Source: an uncultured Sulfitobacter sp. (GTDB lineage: Bacteria; Pseudomonadota; Alphaproteobacteria; Rhodobacterales; Rhodobacteraceae). From it: DNA of 64,000 bases. The notes under the pieces are model-generated. The model saw only the letters and a list, made by a program, of their open reading frames with translations, made no database searches and was not told the DNA's origin. The stretch lies in contig CAJJCJ010000003.1 in NCBI GenBank assembly GCA_905182645.1, forward strand, positions 89,710-153,709, read 5' to 3'. This document shows positions 1-8,824 of the stretch, piece after piece (within the stretch, counting starts at the first letter, position 1; every line of letters starts with the position of its first letter). The position numbers and the translations under genes were made by a program.

Positions 1-495
1 GTTCTCGTGAATAACGCAGGCATCACCCGCGACGCCCCGTTCCACAAAATGAAGCCAGAGCAGTGGTCCGAAGTCATCGGTACCAACCTGACTGGCGTGT
101 TCAACATGACCCATCCTGTTTGGCCTGGCATGCGCGCACGTAAATTTGGTCGTATTATTACGATTTCGTCGATTAACGGTCAAAAAGGTCAGTTCGCGCA
201 AGCCAACTATGCCGCGGCAAAGGCTGGTGATATCGGCTTTACCAAGTCATTGGCCCAAGAAGGCGCGCGCGCGGGCATCACCGTTAACGTGATCGCGCCC
301 GGCTACATCAACACCGAAATGATGAGCACTATTCCGGATAAAGTGATGAATGAAGTGATCCTGCCGCAGATTCCTGTGGGTCGTTTGGGTGAAGCATCTG
401 AAATTGCACGCGCTGTGCTGTTCCTTGCGTCCGACGATGCGGGCTTTGTCACTGGCTCCACACTTACCGCAAACGGTGGCCAATACATGGTCTAA
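1..495 (+). CDS. phbB: acetoacetyl-CoA reductase, 3' part (5' end outside window)
   Basis: The reading frame is open from base 1, so the gene enters from the left and only its last 164 codons are seen. It is a short-chain dehydrogenase/reductase: the NNAG motif, a catalytic Ser in SSINGQKGQ and the YAAAK (YxxxK) catalytic pair are all visible, and the C-terminus ends in the family's GGQY region. The wording (NNAGITRDAPFHKM, INGQKGQFAQANY) matches PhbB/PhaB, which reduces acetoacetyl-CoA to 3-hydroxybutyryl-CoA with NADPH for polyhydroxybutyrate synthesis, better than FabG. The thiolase phbA would be expected just upstream, outside the window. A strong terminator follows. FabG-type reductase is the alternative. 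Confidence 0.88.
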   Translation, partial: VLVNNAGITRDAPFHKMKPEQWSEVIGTNLTGVFNMTHPVWPGMRARKFGRIITISSINGQKGQFAQANYAAAKAGDIGFTKSLAQEGARAGITVNVIAPGYINTEMMSTIPDKVMNEVILPQIPVGRLGEASEIARAVLFLASDDAGFVTGSTLTANGGQYMV

Positions 496-520
496 GCCGC
501 GCGAGTTTAGACAAAAAATA

Positions 521-545
521 AGGGCCGGTTTTTCCGGCCCTTTTT
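521..545 (+). terminator. rho-independent terminator of phbB
   Basis: A hairpin with arms AGGGCCGG and CCGGCCCT around a short T loop is followed directly by five T residues, 25 bases after the phbB stop. It is also a plausible terminator for the DUF465 gene arriving from the other side. Confidence 0.85.
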
Positions 546-568
546 CGTATCGCAATCCTGGTTGTCCG

Positions 569-736
569 CTATTGCGGCGACAAGCGACCGATTTCTTCTT
601 TCAACATCAGTTTTTGTTTTTTCATCTGGGCAATTTTTGCACCATCTGTGGCGGGGCTGCGTTGCATGACCTCCACCGTTTCCGAGAGGTTTTGGTGTTT
701 CTTCTTCAGTTCCTGCACGTGTGAACTTACGCTCAT
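569..736 (-). CDS. small coiled-coil protein, YdcH/DUF465 family
   Basis: A 55-residue protein starting MSVSSHVQELKKKHQN and ending EEIGRLSPQ. It is rich in Lys, Glu, Gln and Leu, is predicted to be helical, and contains the AQMKKQKLMLKEEI segment typical of the DUF465 (YdcH-like) family, whose members are 50-75 residues long. Function is unknown in the family. The start is supported by GGAGGAC about 5 bases upstream of the ATG. It stands alone between phbB and the tRNA methyltransferase gene. The family assignment rests on my recognition of the sequence pattern. Confidence 0.8.
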   Translation of the reverse strand: MSVSSHVQELKKKHQNLSETVEVMQRSPATDGAKIAQMKKQKLMLKEEIGRLSPQ

Positions 737-858
737 GGTCGTCCTCCTTCGGTTTGAAATCGAATACCTTCAGTGCACCACATTTAGAATCCCGTGTCAC
801 GTTGCACTGCAGCATCTGGCGCGTATCATCATGATCTCGGCAAAAGATTGCTGAAACA

Positions 859-1590
859 TTAATCCGTGATGATCAAAGCATCCCCATTGCGCAAAACCCC
901 ACGAATGCGATCAGTGTAATTTTCGCGATCTGCATCATGCATAGTACTGTCGTGTATGATCAATGGCGACAGCAACCGAAACGGCGCGCGCCCCGAATGG
1001 CGGGCCTGCAATAGAAACAGATGTGGCTCCTGACCTGCACGTGCGCAGATTGGCCGCACAATGATTGAGCCAAGCCTCCCTTGCAGGTGGCTTAATACCT
1101 CTGGCAGGCGCTCAATCCGCAAGATCAGCGTGAAATACCCCTTGGGCGCCAGTCGTTTCGCCGCCACAACCAGCCAATCGCGCAGCGGGGTGTCACCAGC
1201 CATCGCAATATCACGGCCAGTATTGGGCGCCGCCGACCCCGTGCCACGATCAAAATATGGCGGGTTGGCCATGACGTGATGATACTGGGTGTTTCGAACT
1301 TCCTCGGGCAGGGCGCGCAGGTCGGCCATCATTGCATTCACTCCGTTAGCCACCGCAAGGGCGGCATAATCGGGCTGCACCTCAATCCCTGTGATGTCCA
1401 AGCTCGGCACCCGCGCAGACAGACAGAGTGACGCCACGCCAACGCCGCAGCCAAGCTCTAGGACACTCTCGCCAGATCGGGCAGGCACGCAGGCAGCAAG
1501 CAAAACCGCGTCAACGCCAGCGCGGTATCCCTTGGCAGGCTGAACAGCGGTCACTTTCCCGTTCAGAAATGCATCGGTGGTCGTATCCAT
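859..1590 (-). CDS. tRNA1(Val) (adenine(37)-N6)-methyltransferase-like protein (TrmN6/YfiC family)
   Basis: A 243-residue class I SAM-dependent methyltransferase. The SAM-binding motif LELGCGVGVA lies at about residues 44-53 and the N6-adenine-type catalytic motif NPPY at 109-112, followed by FDRGTG as in TrmN6/YfiC enzymes, which methylate A37 of tRNA1(Val). Length agrees with the family. It overlaps the end of the upstream DUF2007 gene by one base, so the two are probably co-transcribed. The exact tRNA target is inferred from family only; another N6-adenine or glutamine methyltransferase role is possible. Confidence 0.82.
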   Translation of the reverse strand: MDTTTDAFLNGKVTAVQPAKGYRAGVDAVLLAACVPARSGESVLELGCGVGVASLCLSARVPSLDITGIEVQPDYAALAVANGVNAMMADLRALPEEVRNTQYHHVMANPPYFDRGTGSAAPNTGRDIAMAGDTPLRDWLVVAAKRLAPKGYFTLILRIERLPEVLSHLQGRLGSIIVRPICARAGQEPHLFLLQARHSGRAPFRLLSPLIIHDSTMHDADRENYTDRIRGVLRNGDALIITD

Positions 1591-1805
1591 CAGCGGCCCA
1601 AATCAATTTCATTGTCGCGCATAACCGCCTCGGCTATGAATAAATCGCGGTCAATCACCATCAGACGGCGCGGCATTATGCCTATGGACCCTTCGAGGAT
1701 GCTCATGTTTACGTCGAATTGAAAGCAGGCTATACCCTCCCCGTCCAGAAGGGCGGTCGCAAAGGCGATGACAGTCGGGTCGTTGGTGCGCAATAGTTCT
1801 TTCAT
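1590..1805 (-). CDS. DUF2007 domain protein (putative signal-transducing protein family)
   Basis: A 71-residue protein beginning MKELLRTNDPTVIAFATALL. It matches the DUF2007 pattern: an N-terminal 'LLRTNDPVLI' strand, a helix with LLDGEGI, and a central VNMSILEGSIGIMPRRLMV segment. Members are sometimes fused to membrane or signalling proteins, but no biochemical function is established. Its stop overlaps the start of the downstream methyltransferase gene, and it is transcribed divergently from the polyprenyl synthase gene. Confidence 0.8.
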   Translation of the reverse strand: MKELLRTNDPTVIAFATALLDGEGIACFQFDVNMSILEGSIGIMPRRLMVIDRDLFIAEAVMRDNEIDLGR

Positions 1806-1860
1806 ATAACCGACGTAAGCATCGTTTGCGTCTTTGTCTATTCTCAGTCGGATGAACGTG

Positions 1861-2859
1861 ATGAGCCTTGATACAGTAGCAACAAAACCACATGAACGTC
1901 TGGCTGCAGCGTTGGCCGATGATATGGCCGCCGTGAATGACATGATCCGTGCGCGGATGGCGTCGGAGCATGCGCCGCGCATACCAGAAGTAACCGCACA
2001 TTTGGTCGAAGCAGGCGGCAAACGCTTGCGCCCGATGCTGACGCTGGCTGCGGCGCGGCTGTGTGGCTACGACGGGCCCTACCACGTGCATTTGGCGGCG
2101 ACGGTCGAATTCATTCACACCGCGACCTTGCTGCACGATGATGTGGTTGACGAAAGCGATCAGCGGCGCGGGCGGCCTACTGCGAACCTGTTGTGGGACA
2201 ATCAATCCAGCGTGCTGGTTGGTGACTATCTGTTTTCCCGCTCATTCCAGTTGATGGTTGAAACAGGGTCGTTGCGTGTCTTGGACATCCTTGCAAACGC
2301 GTCCGCGACGATTGCCGAAGGCGAAGTGCTGCAACTTACAGCCGCCGCCGATTTGGCGACGACTGAAGAGATCTATTTTAAGGTCGTGCGCGGCAAAACT
2401 GCCGCCCTTTTTTCGGCGGCGATGCAAGTCGGCGGCGTAATTGCCGATGCCGGCGAGGACAAAGTGAAAGCGTTGTTCGCATACGGCGATGCTCTTGGTA
2501 TTTCGTTCCAAATTGTCGACGACCTGTTGGATTACGGCGGCAAGGATGCCATCGGCAAAAACGTTGGCGATGATTTTCGTGAACGCAAACTGACTTTGCC
2601 TGTGATCCGCGCAATCGCCGCTGGCGATGCAGATGAGCGCACGTTTTGGAAACGGACGATTGGAAAAGGGCAGCAAGACGATGGCGATTTGGATCGCGCT
2701 ATGTCCATATTGGCCCGCCACGGCGCCATGAGATCTACCCGCGATACTGCGCTTGAATGGGCTGAAAAAGCGAAGGCAGCGCTTGTGCCGATCCCTGATC
2801 ATGACCTGAAATCAATGTTGATAGATTTGGCCGACTACGTGGTCGAGCGGATCAGTTAA
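1861..2859 (+). CDS. ispB: polyprenyl diphosphate synthase (ubiquinone side chain, IspB type)
   Basis: A 332-residue all-helical trans-prenyltransferase that elongates farnesyl diphosphate with isopentenyl diphosphate to the long prenyl tail of ubiquinone. Both aspartate-rich metal motifs are present: DDVVD at about residues 93-97 and DDLLD at about 220-224. GGKRLRP at 52-58 binds substrate. I chose the ATG that gives MSLDTVATKPHE because relatives have only a few residues before the KPHE region; starts at 1834 or 1852 are possible. Its stop overlaps the stop of the convergent ispE gene, so two isoprenoid genes sit tail to tail. Chain length is not determinable from sequence alone (decaprenyl is usual in Rhodobacteraceae). 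Confidence 0.92.
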   Translation: MSLDTVATKPHERLAAALADDMAAVNDMIRARMASEHAPRIPEVTAHLVEAGGKRLRPMLTLAAARLCGYDGPYHVHLAATVEFIHTATLLHDDVVDESDQRRGRPTANLLWDNQSSVLVGDYLFSRSFQLMVETGSLRVLDILANASATIAEGEVLQLTAAADLATTEEIYFKVVRGKTAALFSAAMQVGGVIADAGEDKVKALFAYGDALGISFQIVDDLLDYGGKDAIGKNVGDDFRERKLTLPVIRAIAAGDADERTFWKRTIGKGQQDDGDLDRAMSILARHGAMRSTRDTALEWAEKAKAALVPIPDHDLKSMLIDLADYVVERIS

Positions 2860-3719
2860 AGCACAGCTGCGGGCGCGACCCACCAGCCCATGTGCGCCAC
2901 CTGAATAACGCGCGCAACTTGGCGGGCGTCGGCAAGATTGCTGACCAATCCGTAACAAGTGGCACCGGACCCAGACATCGCCGCGTGCGCAACTTTTGGC
3001 ATGCTGCGAAGCTTTTTCAGCACGGCGTCGACCTCGGGTGCGATCGCAAGGGCCGGTGGTTCCAAATCGTTGCGCTGGGCGGCCAACCACAACGCGAACC
3101 CATTGAAATCAAGACCCTTTGGCAATGTGCCCATGCATGGGTTTCGCTTGCTTGCGAGTCCATCAAATACGGCGCCAGTGGGGACCGACACGCGCGGGTT
3201 CACCAGCACGAGCGCGCATTCAGGAAGCATCGGGACCGGCAACAAGACTTCACCGATACCCGTCATATGAGTCGGATCGGGGGCTTGCAGGCACACGGGT
3301 ACGTCAGCACCAAGTGCGACAACTTCGGGGGCGTTTAGGGGCAGTGGCTCTACGTCCCACAGTTTGGTCAACATGGCCAAAGTTACCGCTGCATCTGACG
3401 ATCCGCTGCCGATACCAGCTGCATGTGGTAGGTGCTTTTCCAGCTGCAGATGCGCGCCCTTGGTCACATGACGGGCTTTGCGCAACGCAGTTGCTGCGCG
3501 CATCACCAGATTTGTGTGATCCGCCGGGATGCCTTGGGAAAACGGTCCATTGACGGTGATCTGCAAGTTGGGGGCAATTGTTGCCGTGATTTTGTCGAAC
3601 ACGTCGGCAAACACGACCAAACTGTCGAGCAGATGATAGCCGTCGGTGCGCTGTCCAGTTACATGAAGCGTCAGGTTTATCTTGGCTGGGGCGGAACCCC
3701 TAATCGTCGCCACTGGCAA
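2856..3719 (-). CDS. ispE: 4-diphosphocytidyl-2-C-methyl-D-erythritol kinase
   Basis: A 287-residue GHMP kinase of the non-mevalonate (MEP) isoprenoid pathway that phosphorylates CDP-methylerythritol at the 2-hydroxyl. The N-terminal APAKINLTLHV and GYHLLDSL motifs and the ATP-binding LPHAAGIGSGSSDAA at 97-111 are diagnostic, and a C-terminal MSGSGATCYGL motif completes the fold. Length is normal. The start overlaps the end of the upstream TPR gene by 20 bases, suggesting translational coupling; a slightly later start cannot be excluded. It is convergent with the polyprenyl synthase. Confidence 0.93.
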   Translation of the reverse strand: MPVATIRGSAPAKINLTLHVTGQRTDGYHLLDSLVVFADVFDKITATIAPNLQITVNGPFSQGIPADHTNLVMRAATALRKARHVTKGAHLQLEKHLPHAAGIGSGSSDAAVTLAMLTKLWDVEPLPLNAPEVVALGADVPVCLQAPDPTHMTGIGEVLLPVPMLPECALVLVNPRVSVPTGAVFDGLASKRNPCMGTLPKGLDFNGFALWLAAQRNDLEPPALAIAPEVDAVLKKLRSMPKVAHAAMSGSGATCYGLVSNLADARQVARVIQVAHMGWWVAPAAVL

Positions 3720-5394
3720 CCTCGAGCGGAGCGGCGCCCTCTTCAGTCAAGACGGCATTGAGACCGATTTCAAGCTTGCGGCGGATGCGTGTTGCGTCCG
3801 ATTCTAACGGGTCAAATGATAGGGCACGGTTCCATTGAAATTCGGCTTCGATAACGCGGCCAACGGCCCAATAGGCGTCCCCAAGATGATCGTTGATGAT
3901 CGGGTCGACCGGCAATAATGCCACTGCGTTTTCGAGGTGGCCAACAGCGGCATCAAATTCGCTGCGTTGGAACAAGACCCAACCAAGGCTGTCCACAATC
4001 GCGCCGTTCTGCGGTTCTGCGGCCATGGCGCGTTCGATCATGCCAAGCGCTTCTTCCATGTTGATGCCCAGCTCGACCATCGAATAGCCAAGGTAATTGA
4101 GCACCTGAGGTTGGTCGGGACGCAACGCAAGGGCGGCCCGAAAATCGGCCTCTGCGGCGGGCCAATCGTCAAGGGTATGATAGGCGATACCGCGAGTATA
4201 ATAGATGAACCACCGCAACGGATCGGCGTCGTCATACAGCGTTAACGCCTTAGTATAACTCGTTTTCGCCGCCTCATAATCACCATTTTCTCGGTGTGCA
4301 TCACCGGCTGTGGCATGTACGCGGGGCATTTCTGGATAAGTGCGCGCAAGGGCTCGCAGAGTTTCAATGGCGGCCTCTGTTCGGCCTGCTTTTCGGAGGG
4401 CTTCGGACCTGCCGATTTCGGCGGATTGGTGGGCTGGATCGGACGGCGCGACGGTGCTATATGTGGCCGTCGCGAGATCGTATTGTCCAAGGTTTTCAAG
4501 CAGATCAGCGGCCAGTAAAACGGCGTCGGTGTTCGCCGCACTGAGCGCGACAGCGGCGCGGGCATAGCGCAATGTGTAGTCGTCACTGCCGTCGCGCAGC
4601 AGGGCTTGGGCGACGATCAAATAGACCTCTGACAAACCGTCTTGGGCGCTGCGGACATAGGTGAATGGCAGCATGGTTTCAGTGGCTAAAACGGCGCGCA
4701 TTTTGACCAACGTTGGGTCGGTTTGCGGGCCGAATACGCCGTCGATTAATGCCAGTGCATCTGCGTTGCGATTTAGCTGCGACATGATCTGTGCGTGGGC
4801 GATTGCGCTGCGCCGATTGTAGCGCATTCCGTTTTGTGGCGCGCCTGCAAAAATGGCGTCCGCACCTTCAAAATCACCAACGTAGGAAAGCGCTAAGGCT
4901 TTGTTATATAACGTATAAGTTCCAAGTCCGGCGGTTTCTGTCAGGGCGTCAAAACTTTCCAATGCGGCGGCCATCTGACCCTTGCCGACGTAGCCCCAGC
5001 TTTGCGTCAGACCGTCCACAAGGGGACCGATCCCGAGGCCGCTTTCGAGCAACGAAAACACGGTGTCCCAGTCGTCTTGCATGGCGGCATCAACGCTCAG
5101 AACAATATGGGCCATTTGGCTTTTGATGCCACTTTGCTTCATCACTGTTGCTATTGGCTTGGCGCCTGCAAAATCACCAAGGGCGACATAAGAAACCATA
5201 GCATTTTCAAGAAGATAGGGGTTGGCTGGATCGCCGATCAGGGCTTGGGTAAAGTACCGCGCACTGGTTTCAAAGTCGTTTACAAACGCCGCTTGGCGTG
5301 CGGCTAAATAGGAGCCTACCTTGGGTTCAGTAACAGCCGATAAGGGCAGCAAAGCGCAGATAGCGCAGGCAATAAAACGGGTGCGGAATGACAA
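3700..5394 (-). CDS. secreted TPR-repeat protein
   Basis: A 564-residue protein with an N-terminal signal peptide (hydrophobic IACAICALLPLSAV, cleavage near residues 20-24). The rest is a long series of tetratricopeptide-like helical pairs, clearest in the second half: ALTLYDDADPLRWFIYYTRG, DWPAAEADFRAALALRPDQP, NMEEALGMIERAMAAEPQNG and FDAAVGHLENAVALLPVDP. TPR arrays act as protein-protein scaffolds; no enzyme motif is visible. Rhodobacteraceae commonly carry such a TPR gene just upstream of ispE. The location is inferred as periplasm. Partner and precise role are unknown. Confidence 0.85.
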   Translation of the reverse strand: MSFRTRFIACAICALLPLSAVTEPKVGSYLAARQAAFVNDFETSARYFTQALIGDPANPYLLENAMVSYVALGDFAGAKPIATVMKQSGIKSQMAHIVLSVDAAMQDDWDTVFSLLESGLGIGPLVDGLTQSWGYVGKGQMAAALESFDALTETAGLGTYTLYNKALALSYVGDFEGADAIFAGAPQNGMRYNRRSAIAHAQIMSQLNRNADALALIDGVFGPQTDPTLVKMRAVLATETMLPFTYVRSAQDGLSEVYLIVAQALLRDGSDDYTLRYARAAVALSAANTDAVLLAADLLENLGQYDLATATYSTVAPSDPAHQSAEIGRSEALRKAGRTEAAIETLRALARTYPEMPRVHATAGDAHRENGDYEAAKTSYTKALTLYDDADPLRWFIYYTRGIAYHTLDDWPAAEADFRAALALRPDQPQVLNYLGYSMVELGINMEEALGMIERAMAAEPQNGAIVDSLGWVLFQRSEFDAAVGHLENAVALLPVDPIINDHLGDAYWAVGRVIEAEFQWNRALSFDPLESDATRIRRKLEIGLNAVLTEEGAAPLEVASGDD

Positions 5395-5539
5395 TGTTTA
5401 AACCCCATATATGACGGTAACTTGACCACCCTATGCGCCCCACTGGTTGTCTGCAATTGGAACCCGATCACAGACGCGAGATGTCGCTTAAACAAGTGTA
5501 ATTATCGTATAAGTTTCGTATAAGTTTTGCATATGCCAC

Positions 5540-5569
5540 AAAAAAGGGGCCGGCGGACCGACCCCTTTG
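5540..5569 (-). terminator. rho-independent terminator of the ETF-QO gene
   Basis: On the minus strand, AAAGGGGTCGGTCC and the complementary GGCCCCTTTTTT arms form a GC-rich hairpin that ends in a T run. It begins about 15 bases after the ETF-QO stop codon. Confidence 0.8.
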
Positions 5570-5584
5570 ACAATTTCAGCGGCT

Positions 5585-7234
5585 TTACATGTTCGGATAG
5601 TTCGGCCCGTCGCCCCCTTGGGGAACTGTCCAATTGATGTTCTGGCTTGGGTCTTTGATATCGCAGGTTTTGCAATGCACACAGTTTTGGAAGTTGATGA
5701 CAAACTGCTGTTCGCCGTCTTTTTCGACCACTTCGTAAACGCCCGCAGGGCAATACCGCTGTGCGGGTTCTGCGTATTTCGGCAGGTTGACCCCGATCGG
5801 GATGCTTGCGTCTTTGAGGTGCAAATGCGCGGGCTGGCTTTCTTCGTGGTTGGTAAAGCTGAAGGCCACGTTGGTCAGGCGATCAAAAGACAATTTGCCG
5901 TCCGGTTTTGGGTATTTGATTTCTGGGTAATCAGCCGCAAGGCCCGTTACCTCGGCGTCGGATTTATCGTGAGATAGGTTCAGCGGTGACCAGCCTGTCA
6001 GGTTGCGCAACCACATATCTGCGCCGCCGATAGCGAGCGATGCGGCAAGGCCATATTTAGACCACAGCGGTTTGACGTTTTTCACGCGAGACAAGTCTTT
6101 GCCAATTTCGCCGCCCCGAACTGCATAGGAATAGGTGGTGAGTTCGTCGCCCGCGCGCCCTGCTTTGATCGCGTCATTTGCGGCCTGCGCCGCGGCGATG
6201 CCCGATAGCATGGCGTTATGGTTGCCCTTGATCCGCGGCACGTTGACCATGCCCGCCGAACAGCCCAAAAGCGCGCCGCCGGGGAATGTCAGTTTTGGCA
6301 TGGATTGCATGCCGCCCTCGGTGATTGCGCGCGCGCCGTAGGCGATCCGCTTGCCGCCTTTTAGCAGGTCCGCAATCATCGGGTGATGTTTGAACCGCTG
6401 GAATTCCATGTAAGGGAATGTGTGCGGATTTTTGTAGCCAAGGTGCACAACAAAGCCGACATAGACCTGATTGTTATCGAGGTGATAGATGAACGATCCG
6501 CCGCCTGCGCCGGATTCCTGCAAAGGCCAGCCCATGGTGTGGGTCACGGTGCCCTCGGAATGTTTGGCTGGGTCGATTTCCCAGATTTCCTTCATGCCGA
6601 GGCCGTATTTTTGCACGTCGCTGTCGGCGGCCAGATCGTATTTTTCGATGGCTTCCTTTGACAGGGATCCGCGCACGCCCTCGGAGAGGAACACGTATTT
6701 GCCGTTTAGGACCATGCCCGGTTCATAGTTGGGCCCGTGCGAGCCGTCAGCGTTTATGCCAAACTCGCCAGCGACGACGCCTTTGATTTCATCGTTGTCG
6801 CCGTAGACCAGCTCGGAACAGGCCATGCCGGGGAAGATTTCAACGCCAAGCTCTTCTGCTTGTTCGGCCATCCAGCGGCAGACGTTGCCCATGGAGACGA
6901 TGTAATTGTGGTGGTTGTTCATCAGCGGCGGCATCACGATATTTGGGATGCGGATTTTGCCGGATTCGCCCAACATATAAAAGTTGTCTTGTTTCACAGG
7001 CACGTTAATTGGTGCGCCTTTGGCTTTCCAATCGGGGATCAGCACGTCGATGCCGGATGTGTCCAGAACTGCGCCCGATAGGATATGCGCCCCGACTTCA
7101 GAGCCTTTTTCAAGCACGACGACTTCAAGGTCCGCGTCTAATTGCTTGAGCCGGATCGCCGCAGAAAGCCCCGCAGGCCCCGCCCCAACGATCACAACAT
7201 CATAGTCCATTGTTTCGCGTTCTATGTCAGACAT
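5585..7234 (-). CDS. electron transfer flavoprotein-ubiquinone oxidoreductase
   Basis: A 549-residue membrane-associated FAD and 4Fe-4S protein (ETF-QO/ETFDH family) that passes electrons from reduced ETF, filled by acyl-CoA and amino-acid dehydrogenases, to ubiquinone. The FAD dinucleotide motif GAGPAG lies at 17-22. Cluster cysteines are visible at C495 (RYCPAGVYE) and C518, C521, C524 (NCVHCKTCDIKDP). The start giving MSDIERETMDYD is preceded by AAAGGAAG at good spacing; longer upstream starts lack a ribosome site. It is monocistronic, with its own terminator. It fits an organism living on fatty and amino acids, along with fadH elsewhere in the window. Confidence 0.95.
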   Translation of the reverse strand: MSDIERETMDYDVVIVGAGPAGLSAAIRLKQLDADLEVVVLEKGSEVGAHILSGAVLDTSGIDVLIPDWKAKGAPINVPVKQDNFYMLGESGKIRIPNIVMPPLMNNHHNYIVSMGNVCRWMAEQAEELGVEIFPGMACSELVYGDNDEIKGVVAGEFGINADGSHGPNYEPGMVLNGKYVFLSEGVRGSLSKEAIEKYDLAADSDVQKYGLGMKEIWEIDPAKHSEGTVTHTMGWPLQESGAGGGSFIYHLDNNQVYVGFVVHLGYKNPHTFPYMEFQRFKHHPMIADLLKGGKRIAYGARAITEGGMQSMPKLTFPGGALLGCSAGMVNVPRIKGNHNAMLSGIAAAQAANDAIKAGRAGDELTTYSYAVRGGEIGKDLSRVKNVKPLWSKYGLAASLAIGGADMWLRNLTGWSPLNLSHDKSDAEVTGLAADYPEIKYPKPDGKLSFDRLTNVAFSFTNHEESQPAHLHLKDASIPIGVNLPKYAEPAQRYCPAGVYEVVEKDGEQQFVINFQNCVHCKTCDIKDPSQNINWTVPQGGDGPNYPNM

Positions 7235-7440
7235 GTGGCTTCCTTTGTGGTGGATAGGGGGTGGCCCCGAAATATTGTTGCGCAACAGATAAACCACCCG
7301 ATGATAGGGGGTCAATCAGGACACAGCTTCAAATCTTACGTCTGCGACACCAAACAGCACTTGCACTTGACTTTGAACCAATCAAATAGGGTATGAACGT
7401 GCGATAATAGGTTTTCGCCGTACTGCGATAGGATAATGCC

Positions 7441-7911
7441 ATGGAAAAGATACCACTGACAAGGCCAGGTTTTGACAAGCTGGATGCTGAACTAAAGCAA
7501 CTGAAGTCTGTTGAGCGCCCTGCGATTATCCGCGCCATTTCGGAGGCCCGCGAGCATGGTGATCTGTCCGAGAACGCCGAGTATCATTCCGCCAAGGAAA
7601 AGCAGTCGTTTATCGAGGGCCGCGTTAAGGAACTTGAGGGCATCATTTCGCTGGCGAATGTCATCGACCTGACACGGCTTTCTGGCACAATTAAGTTTGG
7701 TGCAAACGTCAAGCTGGTGGATGAAGATACGGATGTCGAACAGACCTATCAGATTGTGGGCGAGTACGAGGCAAATATCGAAAAAGGCTTGCTGAATATC
7801 AAATCTCCGCTGGCGCGTGCCTTAATTGGTAAGGACGAAGGCGACAGTGTGGAGGTGCGCACCCCAGGTGGTGTGCGCAGCTACGAAATTTTAAGTATTA
7901 GTTACACCTAA
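7441..7911 (+). CDS. greA: transcription elongation factor GreA
   Basis: A 156-residue protein with the two GreA domains: an N-terminal antiparallel coiled coil ([19 protein letters not shown] ... [17 protein letters not shown]) carrying the acidic tip residues, and a C-terminal FKBP-like domain ([18 protein letters not shown]). GreA stimulates RNA polymerase to cleave backtracked transcripts. [10 protein letters not shown] is the family hallmark. The next gene starts 10 bases downstream, so read-through transcription into it is likely. Confidence 0.96.
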   Translation: MEKIPLTRPGFDKLDAELKQLKSVERPAIIRAISEAREHGDLSENAEYHSAKEKQSFIEGRVKELEGIISLANVIDLTRLSGTIKFGANVKLVDEDTDVEQTYQIVGEYEANIEKGLLNIKSPLARALIGKDEGDSVEVRTPGGVRSYEILSISYT

Positions 7912-7921
7912 GGCAGGCATC

Positions 7922-8824
7922 ATGGCGCAAGGCCCACAGACTAAATCGACGGAAGGCCGCTCTGCTGGAGAGGTGATCGCGCTTGTCTTATCCATTGGCT
8001 GGATGATCTTGGTCGGGACGTTTTTCTACTTTTTGCCGCCGACATCAACGGTCGCTGATCGCTTTGACAGTTTGCGGTTTATCCTGATCCTGATCGCGAT
8101 ATTCATGCCTGTCGCGATGATCTGGGTGGCGACTGCTGCCAGTCAGTCCGCGCGGATCATGAAAGAAGAATCCGGTCGCTTGCAGGCCGCCATTGATGGC
8201 ATGCGCAAGACCTATATCGAGAACCGCGCTGGCCCCGTTGGAGGCATGCAGCCGACGGTCGAGAAAAAGCTAAAGATCACGTCTGTGCAAGCCACAACAT
8301 CTGATGATCAGCCCACACTTGCGCTAGGCACAAGTGCTGAGGATATATCACAGCCGCTGCCGAACCCTGATTTGATCCGCGCACTGAACTTTCCTGATAA
8401 CGAGCAAGACACCCGTGGCTTTAACGCTCTACGGTTGGCCCTGAAAGACCGCAATACCCGCCAGTTGGTGCAAGCGGCACAAGATATTCTGACACTGATG
8501 TCGCAAGACGGCATTTATATGGATGATCTGCGCCCCGACTGCGCCCGCGCCGAAATCTGGCGCCGATTTGCGCATGGTGAACGGGGTCGTGCGATGGCGT
8601 CATTGGGTGGGATTCGGGATCGGTCGTCGCTTGCTTTGACGTCTGGCCGGATGCGCGAAGATACGATTTACCGCGATGCTGCGCACCATTTCTTGCGTCG
8701 TTTTGACCAGACGCTGATTACGTTTGAGCCAAATGCGACGGATGAAGAGATCAGCGCATTGTCTGAAACCCGCACCGCCCGCGCGTTTATGTTGCTGGGC
8801 CGTGTCACGGGCGCATTTGACTAA
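7922..8824 (+). CDS. conserved membrane protein of unknown function
   Basis: A 300-residue protein with two hydrophobic segments near the N-terminus (VIALVLSIGWMILVGTFFYF and FILILIAIFMPVAMIWVATA), then a soluble part containing a short helical stretch (MKEESGRLQAAIDGMRKTY) and a conserved-looking C-terminal domain (FNALRLALKDRNTRQLVQAA ...). No catalytic motif is recognised. It lies 10 bases after greA and its stop abuts the GTG start of the AEC transporter gene. This gene order is, as far as I recall, common in Rhodobacteraceae. Function unknown. Confidence 0.75.
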   Translation: MAQGPQTKSTEGRSAGEVIALVLSIGWMILVGTFFYFLPPTSTVADRFDSLRFILILIAIFMPVAMIWVATAASQSARIMKEESGRLQAAIDGMRKTYIENRAGPVGGMQPTVEKKLKITSVQATTSDDQPTLALGTSAEDISQPLPNPDLIRALNFPDNEQDTRGFNALRLALKDRNTRQLVQAAQDILTLMSQDGIYMDDLRPDCARAEIWRRFAHGERGRAMASLGGIRDRSSLALTSGRMREDTIYRDAAHHFLRRFDQTLITFEPNATDEEISALSETRTARAFMLLGRVTGAFD